Source: Anaerosomatales bacterium
Lineage (GTDB): Bacteria > Actinomycetota > Coriobacteriia > Anaerosomatales > SLCP01
Reading direction: 5' to 3'
Length of the DNA stretch: 64,000 nt
Assembly (NCBI GenBank): GCA_029210645.1
Contig: JARGFT010000005.1
Location: 62,001-126,000, forward strand
The position numbers and the translations under genes were made by a program. Shown here piece by piece: positions 62,787 through 64,000 of this stretch. Within the stretch, counting starts at the first letter, position 1, and each line of letters begins with the position of its first letter. The notes beneath the pieces were generated by a model that was not told the DNA's origin, did not search any database, and saw only the letters and a list, made by a program, of their open reading frames with translations.

Positions 62787-63647
62787 GTGGGCGCGATGGA
62801 AGGCAAGCGGGTACTGGTCACCGGTGCGAGCAGCGGGATCGGCCTGGCCGCCGCGCTCGAGTTCGCGCGGATGGGCGCCGAGGTCGTGCTCCACGTGCGC
62901 CACGAGCAGCGTGGGCAGGCCGCACGGGAGTTGATCGCACGTGAGACCGGAAGCGAGCGGACCGAACTCCTGCGTGCCGACTTCGGCGATCTGTGCGAGG
63001 TGCGCGCGGTGGCCGAGCGCTTCACTGGCCTGCACGACCGGCTCGACGTGCTCGTGGCCAATGCAGGTGCCATCTACCCGCAGCGCCAGCTGACCATCCA
63101 GGGCAACGAGATCACCTTCCAGGTCGATCACCTTGCCCACTTCCTCCTGTGCGCGCTGCTCGAGCCGGTTCTCGTCGCTTCGGCCCCCGCACGGGTGGTC
63201 ACGGTGTCGAGCGATGCGCACTGGGCGGCGTGGCGCGGCGTGCGGCTCGACGATCCGACCTACGAGCATGGGTGGAGTCCGTTCGGTGCGTACGCCAATG
63301 CCAAACTGGCCAACATCATGTTCTGCTACGAGCACGCACGAAGGTTCCACGGTACCGGCGTGACCAGCACGGTCATGCATCCCGGTCTGGTCGATAGTGG
63401 CTTTGGTGCGGCAGGCTACGGGGTGTTCGGCTCGATGATGCATCGCCTGTCACCCCTGATCGCATCGACACCCGAGGTCGGCGCGGACACCCTCGTGTGG
63501 CTCGCCTCCTCACACGAGGTGGAGGGCGTCACCGGCCGCTACTTCTACCGCCGTGACACGCGGCGCTCGTCGCCCGCAAGTCACGACCGCGATGCGCAGC
63601 GCGCACTGTGGGAGCTGAGCGCCGAGCTCACCGACTCCGCCCGTTAG
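62787..63647 (+). CDS. SDR oxidoreductase, retinol-dehydrogenase-like subfamily
   Basis: The 286-residue protein has the classical cofactor motif TGASSGIGLA at about 13-22, an arginine after strand 2 (HVRHE) favouring NADP, NAG at about 92-94, and the catalytic serine (VVTVSSDAHW) with YANAKLAN for the Tyr-x3-Lys pair. NEITFQVDHLAHFLL, YANAKLANIMFCYE and GTGVTSTVMHPGLVDSGFG match the retinol-dehydrogenase-like branch of the SDRs, whose members have diverse hydrophobic substrates. GGAGG is 5 bases before GTG 62787. It is divergent from the heliorhodopsin operon and overlaps the convergent symporter gene by 20 bases. Confidence 0.88.
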   Translation: MGAMEGKRVLVTGASSGIGLAAALEFARMGAEVVLHVRHEQRGQAARELIARETGSERTELLRADFGDLCEVRAVAERFTGLHDRLDVLVANAGAIYPQRQLTIQGNEITFQVDHLAHFLLCALLEPVLVASAPARVVTVSSDAHWAAWRGVRLDDPTYEHGWSPFGAYANAKLANIMFCYEHARRFHGTGVTSTVMHPGLVDSGFGAAGYGVFGSMMHRLSPLIASTPEVGADTLVWLASSHEVEGVTGRYFYRRDTRRSSPASHDRDAQRALWELSAELTDSAR

Positions 63648-64000
63648 GTCCACCGGGCTGCCGGCCGAAGTAGAGCAAGCCGAGTGCGAGGAAGGCCGCA
63701 AGCAGCACAGAGGTGATGCCGAGCACGGGCCACGGTCCGAGTTGCGCGATGAGCGGCACCGAGAGCGCGGTGAACAACCCGCCTCCGACGAACGGCTCGA
63801 ACAGCAGTTGTTTATACCCGAAGCTCTCCATCGCGTTGGCCCGGTTGGCCGGATCCGCCATGCGCACGAGTGGCAGTCCGGTGACGGTCATCCTCGTCGA
63901 CTGACCGAAGTCCGCCAGCCCGCGCTGGTACGGGTAGTCGCGCACCATCCGCGGCGCGAGCAGCAGGAAGGCCCCGATGCTCCAGGCCACGCCGGCTCCC
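63628..64000 (-). CDS. Sodium:glutamate symporter-like (GltS-type) transporter, C-terminal part
   Basis: The frame stays open to the right edge, so only the last 124 or so residues are visible. GLADFGQSTRMTVTGLPLVRMADPANRA and ESFGYKQLLFEPFVGGGLFTALSVPLIAQLGPWPVL, with two C-terminal membrane segments, resemble large sodium:glutamate symporter proteins of bacteria. The family match is by pattern and incomplete. The gene's stop overlaps the convergent SDR gene by 20 bases. A glutamate carrier would fit a histidine- and arginine-degrading organism. Confidence 0.6.
   Translation of the reverse strand, partial: GAGVAWSIGAFLLLAPRMVRDYPYQRGLADFGQSTRMTVTGLPLVRMADPANRANAMESFGYKQLLFEPFVGGGLFTALSVPLIAQLGPWPVLGITSVLLAAFLALGLLYFGRQPGGPNGRSR

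Overview
The window is 64 kb of GC-rich, gene-dense DNA with many GTG starts and frequent 4-bp GTGA start/stop overlaps. It has no tRNA or rRNA that I can see, no phage or IS genes and no CRISPR. The mix suggests an actinobacterium, probably a Coriobacteriia/OPB41-like or related (facultatively) anaerobic lineage: an actinobacterial-type histidine utilisation cluster, arginine deiminase and carbamate kinase, secreted peptidases, c-type haem proteins, glutamate-type ABC uptake and a heliorhodopsin. The taxonomic placement is inference; the gene content is read from the sequence.

Layout. 1-2 kb: end of a chelatase-like gene, a zinc MDR dehydrogenase and a decayed polyferredoxin-type 4Fe-4S membrane protein. 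2-4.6 kb: a PadR regulator with a MacB-type ABC exporter (minus strand) behind a TA-rich palindromic operator. 4.7-7.1 kb: a large secreted M14 carboxypeptidase. 7.6-13.8 kb: zinc-ribbon protein, RF3, transketolase, a ThiS/MoaD-like protein and an AI-2E-family transporter. 14-18.2 kb: PQ-loop protein, a polar amino-acid ABC transporter (lipoprotein, permease, ATPase) and an MscS channel. 18.3-19.6 kb: a secreted di-haem peroxidase. 19.7-25.2 kb: hut genes, with a hutG-type ureohydrolase divergent from hutH-hutU-hutI. 25.2-27.3 kb: chagasin-like inhibitor and two exported proteins. 27.4-32.9 kb: carbamate kinase, M28 peptidase, nitroreductase, GH3 glycosidase. 32.9-34.7 kb: PAP2/SMS-like phosphatase and a GNAT-like protein. 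35-39.7 kb: cysK, YqeY, MBL hydrolase, secreted M28 peptidase, transglutaminase-like lipoprotein. 39.7-42.6 kb: DinB-ArsS-fused glycosyltransferase operon, matching arsenosugar-type biosynthesis. 42.7-45.8 kb: Moco-sulfurase-like PLP enzyme, an alpha/alpha-toroid protein and a lipoprotein. 45.9-50.5 kb: TetR-MMPL-exported repeat protein operon with a perfect palindromic operator. 50.5-55.4 kb: thioesterase, membrane nucleotide cyclase, a toroid/AlkZ-like fusion and a PASTA lipoprotein. 55.5-58.5 kb: membrane proteins, a mono-haem peptide and adenine/adenosine deaminase. 58.6-64 kb: DUF454 protein, arginine deiminase, heliorhodopsin, two SDR proteins and the end of a GltS-like symporter.

The genes suggest an amino-acid-degrading lifestyle. 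Secreted peptidases and ABC uptake supply amino acids. Histidine goes through hutHUI and a hutG-type enzyme. Arginine goes through ArcA, and carbamoyl phosphate can yield ATP through ArcC; no arcB is present in the window. The most striking item is the heliorhodopsin at 60332-61090. It keeps the retinal lysine, the carboxylate counterion and both conserved histidines, follows an SDR-DUF2867 gene by 25 bp on the same strand, and lies near a divergent retinol-dehydrogenase-like SDR. Other items of interest are the ArsS/fused glycosyltransferase operon, the toroid/AlkZ fusion and the TetR-MMPL-repeat protein unit.
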